Shown in pieces: positions 48,732-57,237 of a DNA stretch of 64,000 bases. Numbering within the stretch: position 1 is the stretch's first letter; each line of letters starts with the position of its first letter. The notes beneath the pieces were generated by a model. The model was given only the letters and a program-made list of their open reading frames with translations. It had not been told where the DNA came from and did not search any database. Made by a program: the position numbers and the translations under genes. The stretch is from Duganella aceris (GTDB taxonomy: Bacteria; Pseudomonadota; Gammaproteobacteria; Burkholderiales; Burkholderiaceae_D), in contig NZ_JAADJT010000001.1 of NCBI RefSeq assembly GCF_011090165.1, positions 372,001 through 436,000 of the forward strand, given 5' to 3'.

Positions 48732-50612
48732 ATGCGATCCCTGTTGCGCCCCGCCCCGTTGTTTGTCGTCGTCAGTTATGTGCTGCTGTCCCTGGTGCCC
48801 TGCGTACCAATCTTGCTGGGAAGGCAAGTGCCGCAGCTCGGCCACGTGCTTGCGGTGGAGCTGCTGGCCTGGGCGGCCGTGTGGGGCGTGCTGCAGCGGC
48901 CGGTCTGGTTCCACTGGCTGCTGATCCCGGCCTTCCTGGCGCTGCCGACCGAGCTGTATCTTTTCTTATATTACGGCCAGGGCATCTCCACCCACCACCT
49001 CGGCATCATCGCCGAGACCAGCCCCAAGGAGGCGCTGGAATTCCTCGGCCGCAAAGTCTGGCTGATGGGCGCGGTGATGCTGGGGATGGTGGCTTGGTGG
49101 GGCGCCATATATATAGCGGCGCGGCGCAGCCCGGAACTGGCGTGGCGCGGCAAGTCGCGCCTGGCCGCGCTGATCATCCTGGTAGTGCTGGCCGGCTTCT
49201 GGACCTACGCCTGGGAATTCGGCGTCGGCGCCAAGCCGGTGGCGGCCAGGGCGGCGAAGCCATCGGCCTCGGCGTCCGCTTCGGCCGCGTCCGGCGACGA
49301 CAGCGGCGAGCAGGACGCCGACGAGGAAGTCCGGCCCGAGCACGCCGCCGTCAAGGGCGCGGGGCGCAGCGGCTGGCATCCGGCGCCGCTGGTCTGGTGG
49401 GCGCGTTCGCCGCTCGGCTTCGACGATCTCGCCTCGTCGTGGCCGTTCGGCCTGACCGCGCGCGGCGTCGACTTCTACAAGGAGCGCCGCTACCTCGCCG
49501 AGCTGGGCCGGCGCAACAGCAGCTTCAGCTTCAAGGCGCACCAGCCCCAGGCCAACGACACGCCGGAGATCGTGATCATGGTGATCGGCGAATCGTCGCG
49601 CTACGACCGCTGGAGCGTCAACGGCTACGGGCGCGACACCAACCCGCTGCTGAAGCAGGAAGCCAATCTGGTCACGCTGCCGGACGTCATCACGGCGGTG
49701 TCGGCGACCCGGCTGTCGGTGCCGGTGATCATCTCGCGCAAGCCGTCGATGCAAAGCCTGAAGGAAGGCTTCTCGGAGAAATCCTTCCTGACCGCTTATA
49801 AAGAGGCCGGCTTCAAGACTTGGTGGTTGTCGAACCAGATCTCGTTCGGCAAGTTCGACACGCCAGTGTCGGTGTTCGCCAAGGAAGCGGACGTGATCCA
49901 GTTCATGAACCTGGGCGGCTTCACCAACAACTCGAACTTCGACCAGATCCTGCTGGAGCCGCTGCAGCACGCGATCGCCGACCCGTCGCCGAAAAAGCTG
50001 ATCGTGCTGCACACGCTGGGCAACCACTGGAACTACAGCCAGCGCTACCCGAAGGATTTCGACAAATGGCAGCCGTCGCTGTTCGGCGTCGACAAGCCGG
50101 TGTACACCGACACCAGGATCAAGCCGCAGCTCAACAACAGCTACGACAACTCGATCCTGTACACCGACTGGTTCCTGTCGCAGGTGATCGGCCAATTGAA
50201 GGAGACGCAGCAGCTGGGCGCGATGGTGTACGTGGCCGACCACGGCCAGACCTTGTACGACGGCGCCTGCAACCTCGCCTTCCACGGCCACAACACGCAA
50301 TACGAATTCCACGTCCCGGCGCTGGTGTGGTATTCGGACGAATACAAGGAACGCTATCCGGAAAAGATCAAGCAACTGATCCGCCACCGCAAGGCGCGGC
50401 TGGCGACGGAAAACATCTTCCACACGCTGCTGGACCTGGGCGACATCCAGTACGAGGACGAGAAGCTGGAATGGAGCTTCATCAACCAGCGCTTCAAGCA
50501 GCACAAGCGCTACGTCGACAGCTACGGCTGGAGCAACTACGACAACGCCAGCTTCAAAGGCGACTGCCGCGAAGTCATGGACAAGGGCAAGCCGCTGAAG
50601 CAAGAAAAGTAA
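48732..50612 (+). CDS. phosphoethanolamine transferase (EptA/CptA-like sulfatase fold)
   Basis: 626 residues. About five N-terminal membrane segments, then a charged Ala/Asp/Glu-rich linker near 165-205. A periplasmic alkaline-phosphatase-superfamily domain follows, with the nucleophile region VIGESSRYDRWS (Ser where many EptA proteins have Thr). VLHTLGNHW and VADHGQTLYDG provide metal ligands. The family transfers phosphoethanolamine to lipid A, core sugars or glucans; the acceptor cannot be told. It is divergent from the str operon. No clear ribosome-binding site precedes the ATG. Confidence 0.85.
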   Translation: MRSLLRPAPLFVVVSYVLLSLVPCVPILLGRQVPQLGHVLAVELLAWAAVWGVLQRPVWFHWLLIPAFLALPTELYLFLYYGQGISTHHLGIIAETSPKEALEFLGRKVWLMGAVMLGMVAWWGAIYIAARRSPELAWRGKSRLAALIILVVLAGFWTYAWEFGVGAKPVAARAAKPSASASASAASGDDSGEQDADEEVRPEHAAVKGAGRSGWHPAPLVWWARSPLGFDDLASSWPFGLTARGVDFYKERRYLAELGRRNSSFSFKAHQPQANDTPEIVIMVIGESSRYDRWSVNGYGRDTNPLLKQEANLVTLPDVITAVSATRLSVPVIISRKPSMQSLKEGFSEKSFLTAYKEAGFKTWWLSNQISFGKFDTPVSVFAKEADVIQFMNLGGFTNNSNFDQILLEPLQHAIADPSPKKLIVLHTLGNHWNYSQRYPKDFDKWQPSLFGVDKPVYTDTRIKPQLNNSYDNSILYTDWFLSQVIGQLKETQQLGAMVYVADHGQTLYDGACNLAFHGHNTQYEFHVPALVWYSDEYKERYPEKIKQLIRHRKARLATENIFHTLLDLGDIQYEDEKLEWSFINQRFKQHKRYVDSYGWSNYDNASFKGDCREVMDKGKPLKQEK

Positions 50613-50620
50613 GACTGCGT

Positions 50621-50878
50621 TTAATAGTGATTGCGACAGGAGACGATGGCAATAGCGTCGCCGTCGACCCGGTAGACAAGCCGATTCTTGTGGTGTATGC
50701 GGCGAGACCATAGGCCACTCAGATTGCCTTTCAAGGCCTCGGGCTGGCCAATGCCGTCAAATGGCGATCTGCAACTGGCCAACAGAAGTTCGTTGATTTT
50801 CTTCACCGTCTTTCTGTCCTGCGATTGCCAGTATGTGTAGTCCAGCCAAGCCTCATTTGTGAACAGGAGGTTGCGCAT
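50621..50878 (-). CDS. yoeB: YoeB/Txe-family toxin
   Basis: 85-residue ribosome-dependent mRNA endonuclease type. The pattern fits YoeB: NEAWLDYTYWQSQDRKTVKKI at the start (split), PFDGIGQPEALKGNLSG, then WSRRIHHKNRLVYRV with catalytic basic residues, and the C-terminal RNHY. It overlaps the antitoxin gene by 26 bases. Confidence 0.92.
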   Translation of the reverse strand: MRNLLFTNEAWLDYTYWQSQDRKTVKKINELLLASCRSPFDGIGQPEALKGNLSGLWSRRIHHKNRLVYRVDGDAIAIVSCRNHY

Positions 50879-51140
50879 GCGACTCGCCCACCTCGATCAG
50901 CTCATGCTCGGTCACTTGACCGGCATGCAGCTCCGCCAATGATTTGACTAAATGTGCAGCATTTAATGGTGAACTCAGTAGATGACTGGTCGCCATCAGG
51001 CCGTTATATTGCTCAAGCGTCAGAATGACAAGCGATGATCCGTCCTCGCGCAAGACCGTGAGCGCATCTTCCGCTTCGGCGGCCTTTTCAAGCACTGCTC
51101 GCAGATCATTCCCAGTCTCGGAAAAGCTGATGATATTCAT
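50853..51140 (-). CDS. yefM: YefM/Phd-family antitoxin
   Basis: 95 residues, beginning MNIISFSETGNDLRAVLEKA, the Phd/YefM fold that binds both operator DNA and toxin. The C-terminus is divergent and longer than standard YefM. First gene of the pair; the 106-base divergent gap to the plus-strand neighbour must hold the autoregulated promoter. Confidence 0.88.
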   Translation of the reverse strand: MNIISFSETGNDLRAVLEKAAEAEDALTVLREDGSSLVILTLEQYNGLMATSHLLSSPLNAAHLVKSLAELHAGQVTEHELIEVGESHAQPPVHK

Positions 51141-51246
51141 CTCCGTCGTTCCTCATACATGGGCACAAACCTGCAGTATAGTTCCGAGATAAATTAAGGC
51201 AATCAAGCTCACCATATCGATTGAGCCAGATCAGACAGGAAACACA

Positions 51247-51909
51247 ATGGGACTCGACACCGTAGAACTGGTCCTGGCGATCGAAGATGAGTTCGGCATC
51301 AGGATAAACCATCAAATCGCCAAAACGCTGCGCACGCCGGGCGATGTTGCTGATTATGTGATGAGCCGCGTCCGGACCGAAATAAACAGTTCATGCCTGG
51401 CCCAGGTCGGATTCTACCGAGTCCGCTCCGTGCTGGTGATGACTTTTAACGCAAGCCACAGCGACATTCATCCCACCACCCCACTCGCCGGACTGCTACA
51501 TGCCGACATCAAGCACGCATGGCCGGCATTGGGCCGCGCACTGCAAGCGGATAATTTTCCACCGCTTGTACGGCCCCGGAGAATTGTGCTCGCGGCGGTC
51601 GTGGCGCCAACCTTGATAACCATCGCCGGGATGGCATGGGCGGACATCCAGCCCACCATCATCGCGATCAGCGCAGCTTTCGTGGCACTCTGCACCAACA
51701 GCGGGACCAGCACAATGCGCGTTGTCATCCCCGACAACTGCAGCACCGTCGAAGCCTTGATTCCATTTGTCGCTACCACAAACGCCGCGCTGTGGACGCG
51801 CGAGCGCGTGCTGGCCACAATCCTGCAAATCACATCGACGCAATTGGGCATCCCGATTGAAAAAATCCGCGAAGACTCGACCTTCGTCGACGAGCTGGGA
51901 GCGGACTAG
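51247..51909 (+). CDS. membrane protein with split acyl-carrier-protein-like ends
   Basis: 220 residues. Residues 1-41 (MGLDTVELVLAIEDEFGI...) align with the second half of acyl carrier protein, from the SLDTVEL helix onward. Residues 184-220 (ERVLATILQITSTQLGI... ending FVDELGAD) align with the first half, which stops exactly before the phosphopantetheine serine. The serine is absent at both ends (MGLD and GAD-stop). Between them lie a soluble part and two hydrophobic segments (about 113-131 and 137-150), so both ends should face the same side. Function unknown; not a working carrier by itself. Confidence 0.7.
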   Translation: MGLDTVELVLAIEDEFGIRINHQIAKTLRTPGDVADYVMSRVRTEINSSCLAQVGFYRVRSVLVMTFNASHSDIHPTTPLAGLLHADIKHAWPALGRALQADNFPPLVRPRRIVLAAVVAPTLITIAGMAWADIQPTIIAISAAFVALCTNSGTSTMRVVIPDNCSTVEALIPFVATTNAALWTRERVLATILQITSTQLGIPIEKIREDSTFVDELGAD

Positions 51910-51925
51910 CGGCTCTCTACCCGCA

Positions 51926-53374
51926 TCAAGCCAGGCTGCGCAACGCGCCCTCCAGGTGCGGATGGCGGAATACGTAGCCATCGCGCGTCAACCGCGCCGG
52001 CGCCACGCGCTGGCCCTCGAGCAGCAGGTCGGATTGTTCGCCCAGCAGCAGTCGCATCGGCCAGCCCGGCGTCGGGAAGCCGTAGGGTCGGTGCAGTACC
52101 TTGGCCGCCACGCGGCTGAACTGCGCTTGCGTCACGCTTTCCGGCGCGGTGAAGTTGTAGGCGCCCTCTCCGCCCGCGCGGCACAGATGGGCGATGCCGC
52201 CGATGACGTCGTCCACGTGTATCCAGGACAGCCATTGCAAGCCGCCGCCAAGCGGGCCGCCCATGCCCAGCTTGATCGGCAACAGCATCATCGGCAACGC
52301 GCCTTGCGTGCCGAGCACCAGTCCGAAGCGCGTGCATGCGACGCGCACGCCGTGCGCGGCCGCACCTTGCGCCGCCTGCTCCCATTCGCGGCACAGGTCG
52401 GACATAAACATCGCTTGCGGAGCGGTGTCCTCGGTCAGCACCTTGTCGTCGCCGCGCCGCTGTATGCCGTAGTAGCCGATCGCGGATGCCGATACCAGCA
52501 GCGCCGGCTTGTGCTCGGCGGCGGCGATCCACGCCACCAGCCTCTCGGTCAGCCCGATCCGGCTGTCGCGCAAGGCCTGGCGCCGCGCGGCCGTCCAGCG
52601 CCAGCCCAGGATGCGCGCGCCGGCCAGGTTGATGACGACATCGATGCGGCGCGACGGCGGCAAGCACCGCATGTCGTCAACGCATTCGGCCCGGCCATCG
52701 AACAGCCATGCCGCTTGGCGCACCTGCCGCGTCAGCACCGTCACCCGATGCCCATCGCGCAGCAGCGCGCGCACCAGGTGCTGGCCGATAAAACCGGTTG
52801 CGCCGGTGACCAGGAACTCGCGCCGCGGCGATCCGAAACTCTCCGCCGGCGCCGCGTCGTCGCGTAACGCCAGTTTGCCGAGCGCCCGCGCCGCAAACGC
52901 ATCGCGCAGGCCGGAGATGCCGACACCGGTGCCACACAAGGCGAGGAACACGCTCAAGCCGCCGTATGGTTGCCACACCAGCGCGGTCGGCCTCGACAGC
53001 GCCGCCGGCGTGCCCAGCGCCAGCAGCGCGATGAAAGCGCCGCCGTTCATCGCCAATACCGTGTGCGTCACGCGTTCGGTCGCCGGCAGCAAACGGGTGC
53101 GGTCCTCGACCACGAAGTCCCACAAGGTCAGCACCACTTCCACCATGAAGACGGCCAGCAGCGCCAGCGCCCACGCGCCGTGAACCGCCCAGCCGGCAAG
53201 GCCGATGAACAGGCCGCAGTAAATCAGCGCGCGGATCGCGTGGATGGTCAACTCGCGGCGCGCGCTGCCGCGTCCCGGCAGCGCCTCGGTCAGCTCGTGG
53301 TGGTACACGGTATCGAAGGCGCCGAGGCAGCCCTGGATGGCCATCAGTTGCAACGCCAGCAGATGGGTATTCAT
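51926..53374 (-). CDS. membrane domain fused to a TIGR01777-type NAD(P)-dependent epimerase
   Basis: 482 residues. The first about 180 form an integral membrane domain (four or more segments). The rest is an extended SDR: Rossmann motif VTGATGFIGQHLV, VINLAGARILGWRW, and SASAIGYYG with the catalytic-type Tyr. C-terminal features match the YfcH/SDR39U1 group (GPLGGGLQWLSWIHVDDV). Soluble YfcH is about 300 residues, so the fusion is notable. It overlaps the preceding small membrane gene by 4 bases. Confidence 0.85.
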   Translation of the reverse strand: MNTHLLALQLMAIQGCLGAFDTVYHHELTEALPGRGSARRELTIHAIRALIYCGLFIGLAGWAVHGAWALALLAVFMVEVVLTLWDFVVEDRTRLLPATERVTHTVLAMNGGAFIALLALGTPAALSRPTALVWQPYGGLSVFLALCGTGVGISGLRDAFAARALGKLALRDDAAPAESFGSPRREFLVTGATGFIGQHLVRALLRDGHRVTVLTRQVRQAAWLFDGRAECVDDMRCLPPSRRIDVVINLAGARILGWRWTAARRQALRDSRIGLTERLVAWIAAAEHKPALLVSASAIGYYGIQRRGDDKVLTEDTAPQAMFMSDLCREWEQAAQGAAAHGVRVACTRFGLVLGTQGALPMMLLPIKLGMGGPLGGGLQWLSWIHVDDVIGGIAHLCRAGGEGAYNFTAPESVTQAQFSRVAAKVLHRPYGFPTPGWPMRLLLGEQSDLLLEGQRVAPARLTRDGYVFRHPHLEGALRSLA

Positions 53375-53820
53375 TGCGCCGCTCCCCGTTTGTCAGCCAG
53401 GTCCTGCTTGCACAGCCACAGCAGCGGCGGCAGCATGACCGCCAGCACCAGCGCGTCCATCCACAGGTTGATCCAGCAATGCGCGCGTGCCGAGATCAGC
53501 ATGTCCTGCGGCGCCCACACCAGCAGGCCGAGAATCAACATGGCCCAGGCGAAGGCGTTGCGTTGCTTGTCGCCGATGACAGCCAGGCCGGCCATCCAGA
53601 TCGCGGCCGCCTGTACTGTCGGGCCGAACAACGAGATCCACCACACATGCAGCGCCTGCGCGGCCACCGGCGCGTCGCCGCTGAAGAAGTAACTTTCGAT
53701 GTCGCGCCGGTAGCCTTCCGACAAAGCCGTCCCCGCGCACAGCGGCAGCAACACGCCCACCATCAGATGCGCCACCGTCACCACATAAACCCAACGCACC
53801 AGCCATGTTCTCGTCGTCAT
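53371..53820 (-). CDS. small four-helix integral membrane protein
   Basis: 149 residues with about four membrane segments (WVYVVTVAHLMVGVLLPLCAG, VQAAAIWMAGLAV, NAFAWAMLILGLLVW, LWMDALVLAVMLPPLLWL). No family recognised. It starts the second part of the regulated operon: an operator-like repeat lies directly before it, and the epimerase fusion follows with a 4-base overlap. Confidence 0.75.
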   Translation of the reverse strand: MTTRTWLVRWVYVVTVAHLMVGVLLPLCAGTALSEGYRRDIESYFFSGDAPVAAQALHVWWISLFGPTVQAAAIWMAGLAVIGDKQRNAFAWAMLILGLLVWAPQDMLISARAHCWINLWMDALVLAVMLPPLLWLCKQDLADKRGAAQ

Positions 53821-53829
53821 GATTTTTCC

Positions 53830-53853
53830 TTTTTTCTGTAAATACGGAAATAA
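53830..53853. promoter_or_regulatory. second copy of the GbsR/MarR operator-like repeat
   Basis: TTTTTTCTGT-N4-ACGGAAATAA matches the perfect repeat at 55463-55486 except for two positions, with the same 4-base spacer. It lies in the 45-base gap before the small membrane protein gene, inside the operon. Confidence 0.65.
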
Positions 53854-53865
53854 ACAGCGAAATTT

Positions 53866-54270
53866 TTAGCGGAATGGATGCTTGTTGGCGCAGACCCCAT
53901 CCGCACAGGCGGGCGTGCCCAGCAGCGCGGAGATGCGATAGCGGTTGCGCGCGAAGCCGCGATACAGCGCCGAGAATGCCGGCCGCAACACGCGCACGCG
54001 CAACGGCGCCACCATCCAGCCGCGCCCGAGCAGCGTGTAGGCGGCCAGCAGGCTGTCGATGCCGACCAGCAGCCGACCATCGGCGGTCAGCGCATGCATC
54101 TCGGTATTCAACGCCTCCAGATCGACGCCGGCAGGCGGGACAAAATCCGGCGCGGCGATATCGGCGAAGGCCAGGCGTCCGGCGCCATCCCAGCGCCGCA
54201 GGCGCGCCGTTTCATTGCGGCAGAAGACGCAATTGCCGTCGTAATACAAGATCAGTTCAGGATCACTCAT
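53866..54270 (-). CDS. DCC-type thiol-disulfide oxidoreductase-like protein (DUF393)
   Basis: 134 residues with the DCC signature YYDGNCVFCRNE near the N-terminus, holding a C-x2-C pair, and the typical RYRISALLG region near the end. The family is thioredoxin-like; no substrate known. The start MSDPELILYYDG overlaps the upstream gene by 8 bases; the longer ORF is not coding-like. Confidence 0.85.
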   Translation of the reverse strand: MSDPELILYYDGNCVFCRNETARLRRWDGAGRLAFADIAAPDFVPPAGVDLEALNTEMHALTADGRLLVGIDSLLAAYTLLGRGWMVAPLRVRVLRPAFSALYRGFARNRYRISALLGTPACADGVCANKHPFR

Positions 54271-54907
54271 GGTCGTCTCCCACCAACGGGTATGCCAACT
54301 CGCGAAATACGCCGGCCTGCGTGAAGGTGGTGCCGAACAGCACATGCCGGATCTCGATGTGGATGTCGAATTGATTCGCGTGGTTGTTGCGATGGCGGAG
54401 ATAGGTCTTGCCCGGCGTGAGCATGCCCGGCAGCGGAATACGGACACCAAACATCTCCCAAAAATAACCATCGCTTTCAAAATGCAGATTGCCGTCGCGG
54501 ACGTCGAGCACCAGCTTCATGCCCAAGCCCATGCCGACGTACTCCAGCACATCTCCCTTCGCGCTCTCCGCCATGAAGGACGTGAACATCACCGGCTTGC
54601 GCGCGTTGAGCCGGTAGGTGCGCTGTTTGAATATCCACGCGCAGTCCCGCTTGGAGTAGACCTGTATATCGACCGGAAAATCGGCGTCGTTGTACGGCAT
54701 CAACGCGCCTTTGATGAAAGGCTGGCTCAAGTAGCCCAGCATGCAGCCGATCCTGGAGCAGCGCAACTCGGATAAGCGGCCCGTGTAGTAAAGCGGCTTG
54801 CCCGGCAAGGGGTTCTTGTCGAAGCGCGCCTGGATATCCGGATGCAGCATGCTCCATCGGTCCCCAAGTATCTTCTTGAATAGCTCGCCTTCGGACGGGA
54901 CCATCAT
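54263..54907 (-). CDS. DUF4166 domain protein
   Basis: 214 residues starting with LFKKILGDRWSMLHPDIQ and RF, typical of DUF4166, then MFGVRIPLPGMLTPGK. Function unknown; homologues are often fused or adjacent to SDR/saccharopine-type reductases. It overlaps the regulator by 4 bases. Confidence 0.8.
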   Translation of the reverse strand: MMVPSEGELFKKILGDRWSMLHPDIQARFDKNPLPGKPLYYTGRLSELRCSRIGCMLGYLSQPFIKGALMPYNDADFPVDIQVYSKRDCAWIFKQRTYRLNARKPVMFTSFMAESAKGDVLEYVGMGLGMKLVLDVRDGNLHFESDGYFWEMFGVRIPLPGMLTPGKTYLRHRNNHANQFDIHIEIRHVLFGTTFTQAGVFRELAYPLVGDDHE

Positions 54908-55452
54908 TTGACTTTCCCCGCCTTGTCATCGCTGCCGAGTAAGCGCGCCACCTTGCCGCCCATCTTCAGGAAGCGTTGCATGGTGGCGGGCGGCAGGTGC
55001 TTGTAGTCGTCATAGGTGGCGGTCAGCATTTCCAGGAAGTCCAGCACCTGGTCCATCTTGACCTTGGTGGCCTGCTCCAGCGCCGGATCGTGCTCCGCCT
55101 CCACCGCGCATTCGCGCAGCACCGCCAGGGTCGGATCGATCTCGCGCTTCTTGCGCTCCTCGACGATGACGCGGAAGATTTCCCACACATCCTGCAAGGC
55201 CAGGAAGTGGTCGCGGCGGTCGCCGGCGATGTGGGTGATGCGCACCAGCCCCCAGCTTTGCAGCTCCTTCAGGCTGTTGCTGACGTTCGAGCGCGCCACC
55301 CCCAGCGTCTCGGCGATGTCCTCGGCCGGCAGCGGCTGGTTGGACAGGAACAGCAACGCGTGGATCTGCGCCACCGTGCGGTTGACGCCCCAGCGCGTGC
55401 CCATCTCGCCCCAGTGCAGGATGTATTTCTGGATGGTCGGCGCAAGAGTCAT
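54904..55452 (-). CDS. GbsR/MarR-family transcriptional regulator
   Basis: 182 residues with a winged helix-turn-helix at about 40-75 (AEDIAETLGVARSNVSNSL) and a helical dimerisation tail. The N-terminal GEMGTRWGVNRTVAQIH is typical of the GbsR-like group. First gene of a five-gene operon; a perfect 24-bp inverted repeat in its promoter suggests autoregulation. Ligand unknown. Confidence 0.9.
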   Translation of the reverse strand: MTLAPTIQKYILHWGEMGTRWGVNRTVAQIHALLFLSNQPLPAEDIAETLGVARSNVSNSLKELQSWGLVRITHIAGDRRDHFLALQDVWEIFRVIVEERKKREIDPTLAVLRECAVEAEHDPALEQATKVKMDQVLDFLEMLTATYDDYKHLPPATMQRFLKMGGKVARLLGSDDKAGKVK

Positions 55453-55462
55453 GGCAATTCCT

Positions 55463-55486
55463 TTATTTCTGTCGTTACAGAAATAA
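55463..55486. promoter_or_regulatory. operator-like perfect inverted repeat upstream of the GbsR/MarR gene
   Basis: Ten-base arms TTATTTCTGT and ACAGAAATAA with a 4-base spacer, 10 bases before the start codon. Location and symmetry fit the dimeric regulator encoded just downstream. Confidence 0.75.
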
Positions 55487-55511
55487 TAGAACTCGCACCG
55501 ATCGAAGTCAA

Positions 55512-55565
55512 GCTCAACTCACCGTAGCAGTTGAGTTCGTGTCCAGTTTTTAGCTCTGACCCCGG
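55512..55565. repeat. diverged copy of the 5747-5832 repeat
   Basis: Shares CCGTAG, GTTGAG-TCGTGTCC and GCTCTGACCCCGG-like blocks in the same order with the right half of the long palindrome. The self-complementary part is reduced to CTCAACT / AGTTGAG with a 9-base loop. It lies between the chemotaxis receptor stop and the GbsR promoter. Confidence 0.6.
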
Positions 55566-55569
55566 AGTT

Positions 55570-57183
55570 TTAGGTCAGGGCGAGGCGGCTTCGCACTGCG
55601 CGGCCCGCCGGACGCGTCGCCCGGGCCTGGCTGTCGTCGATCTTGAACAGGCTGACCGTTTGCGCCAGCTCGCCCGCCTGCTCCTGCAGCGAGGCGGTCG
55701 CGGCGGCGGCTTCCTCCACCAAGGCGGCGTTTTGCTGCGTCACTTCGTCCATCTGCGCGATCGCTTGGTTGACCTGCTCGATGCCGTCGCTCTGCTCGCG
55801 GCTGGCGACCGCGATCTCGCCGACGATCTGCGTCACCTGATGGACGTTGCCCACCAACGTGCTCATCGTGGTGCCGGCCTGCTGGACCAGATCGGTGCCA
55901 AGCTGGATCTTCTCCACCGACTTGTCGATCAGTACCTTGATCTCCTTGGCGGCGGCGGCCGAGCGCTGCGCCAGGTTGCGCACCTCGGAGGCGACCACGG
56001 CGAAACCGCGCCCCTGCTCGCCCGCGCGCGCCGCTTCGACGGCGGCGTTCAAGGCGAGAATATTGGTCTGGAAGGCGATGCCGTCGATCACGCCGGTGAT
56101 GTCGACGATCTTGCGCGAGGCGTCGTTGATGTCGGTCATCGTGGCGACCACCTGCTGCATCACCTCGCCACCCTTGGATGCGGTGGCCGACGCGCCTTCC
56201 ACCAGGCCGCGCGCGTGCTGCGCGTTCTCGGAGTTTTGCTTGACCGTGCTGGTCAGTTCCTCGATCGACGCGGCGGTCTCCTCCAGCGAGCTGGCCTGGG
56301 TCTCGGTGCGCGACGACAGTTCCATATTGCCGGCCGCCAGTTCCTGCGCGCCGGTGTTGATCACCTCGGCGCTATTGCGCACCCGCGATACCGTCGACAG
56401 CAAGTCCTGCTGCATGCGTTCGATCGCCTGCAGCAGGCGGGCGATTTCATTGTCGCCGGATTCCTTGATGTGCGCGGTCAGGTCGCCGCGCGCCACCTGA
56501 TCGAGCAGCGTCACCGCGCGCTGCAGCGGCGACAGCACCACCTTCTTCAGCATCAGGTGCACGCCGAGCACCAGGCCGACCGCGCCCAGCAGGCCGAGCG
56601 CCACCAGCCACATGACGATCTTGTACTCGGCGGCGCGGCGGTCCAGCAGCGCGTTGACCTGGTCGTCGCTGACCTTCTGGTATTTTTCCAGCGCGGCGGA
56701 GAAGGCGGCGCCGGTCGGCGTCAGCTCTTTCAGGTTCAACGTCGAGTAGGCGGCCGCGTCGCCACGGTCCAGCGCTTCGATGGTCTTGTCCAGCACCAGC
56801 AGCAAGGCGCCGCCGGCGTCGACCAGGGTTTTCTTCAGCTCGGGATCCAGGCCGTCGTAGGCTGTCGCCTTGGCGTAGCCGGACAGGAAATCGGCGCTCT
56901 TCTGGCGCGACTTCTTGGCCGACGCGACCGCCGTGTCCTTGGCTTCCTTGCTGCCGTTTTCCATCAGCGCGGTATAGGCGCGCATCATCGCGGTCCGCAC
57001 GCGGGTGGTGTCTTTGTAGGAGTCGTTGATCAGGATGACCTGGCTGCTGACCTCGTGCACCAGTGCGATCGATTGGTTGGACTGGTTGATCGCGTAGATG
57101 CCGAGGCCGGCGCCGGCCAGCAGCATCGCGGCAAACAGCAGCAGCACGCCCATCAGGCTGGCGCGCACGGTAATGTTGTTCAT
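55570..57183 (-). CDS. methyl-accepting chemotaxis protein
   Basis: 537-residue receptor: membrane helix 1 (about 9-31), periplasmic four-helix-bundle sensor to about 190, membrane helix 2, HAMP, and a signalling domain. The hairpin tip region [20 protein letters not shown] (split over residues about 375-395) and [19 protein letters not shown] are conserved. It has no C-terminal pentapeptide for CheR docking. AGGAG precedes the ATG. The ligand is unknown. Confidence 0.93.
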   Translation of the reverse strand: MNNITVRASLMGVLLLFAAMLLAGAGLGIYAINQSNQSIALVHEVSSQVILINDSYKDTTRVRTAMMRAYTALMENGSKEAKDTAVASAKKSRQKSADFLSGYAKATAYDGLDPELKKTLVDAGGALLLVLDKTIEALDRGDAAAYSTLNLKELTPTGAAFSAALEKYQKVSDDQVNALLDRRAAEYKIVMWLVALGLLGAVGLVLGVHLMLKKVVLSPLQRAVTLLDQVARGDLTAHIKESGDNEIARLLQAIERMQQDLLSTVSRVRNSAEVINTGAQELAAGNMELSSRTETQASSLEETAASIEELTSTVKQNSENAQHARGLVEGASATASKGGEVMQQVVATMTDINDASRKIVDITGVIDGIAFQTNILALNAAVEAARAGEQGRGFAVVASEVRNLAQRSAAAAKEIKVLIDKSVEKIQLGTDLVQQAGTTMSTLVGNVHQVTQIVGEIAVASREQSDGIEQVNQAIAQMDEVTQQNAALVEEAAAATASLQEQAGELAQTVSLFKIDDSQARATRPAGRAVRSRLALT

Positions 57184-57237
57184 TTGTTCTCCTAGTTATA
57201 GTCCGATTGCTTACTGGCAATTATTTTACTCCGAATT

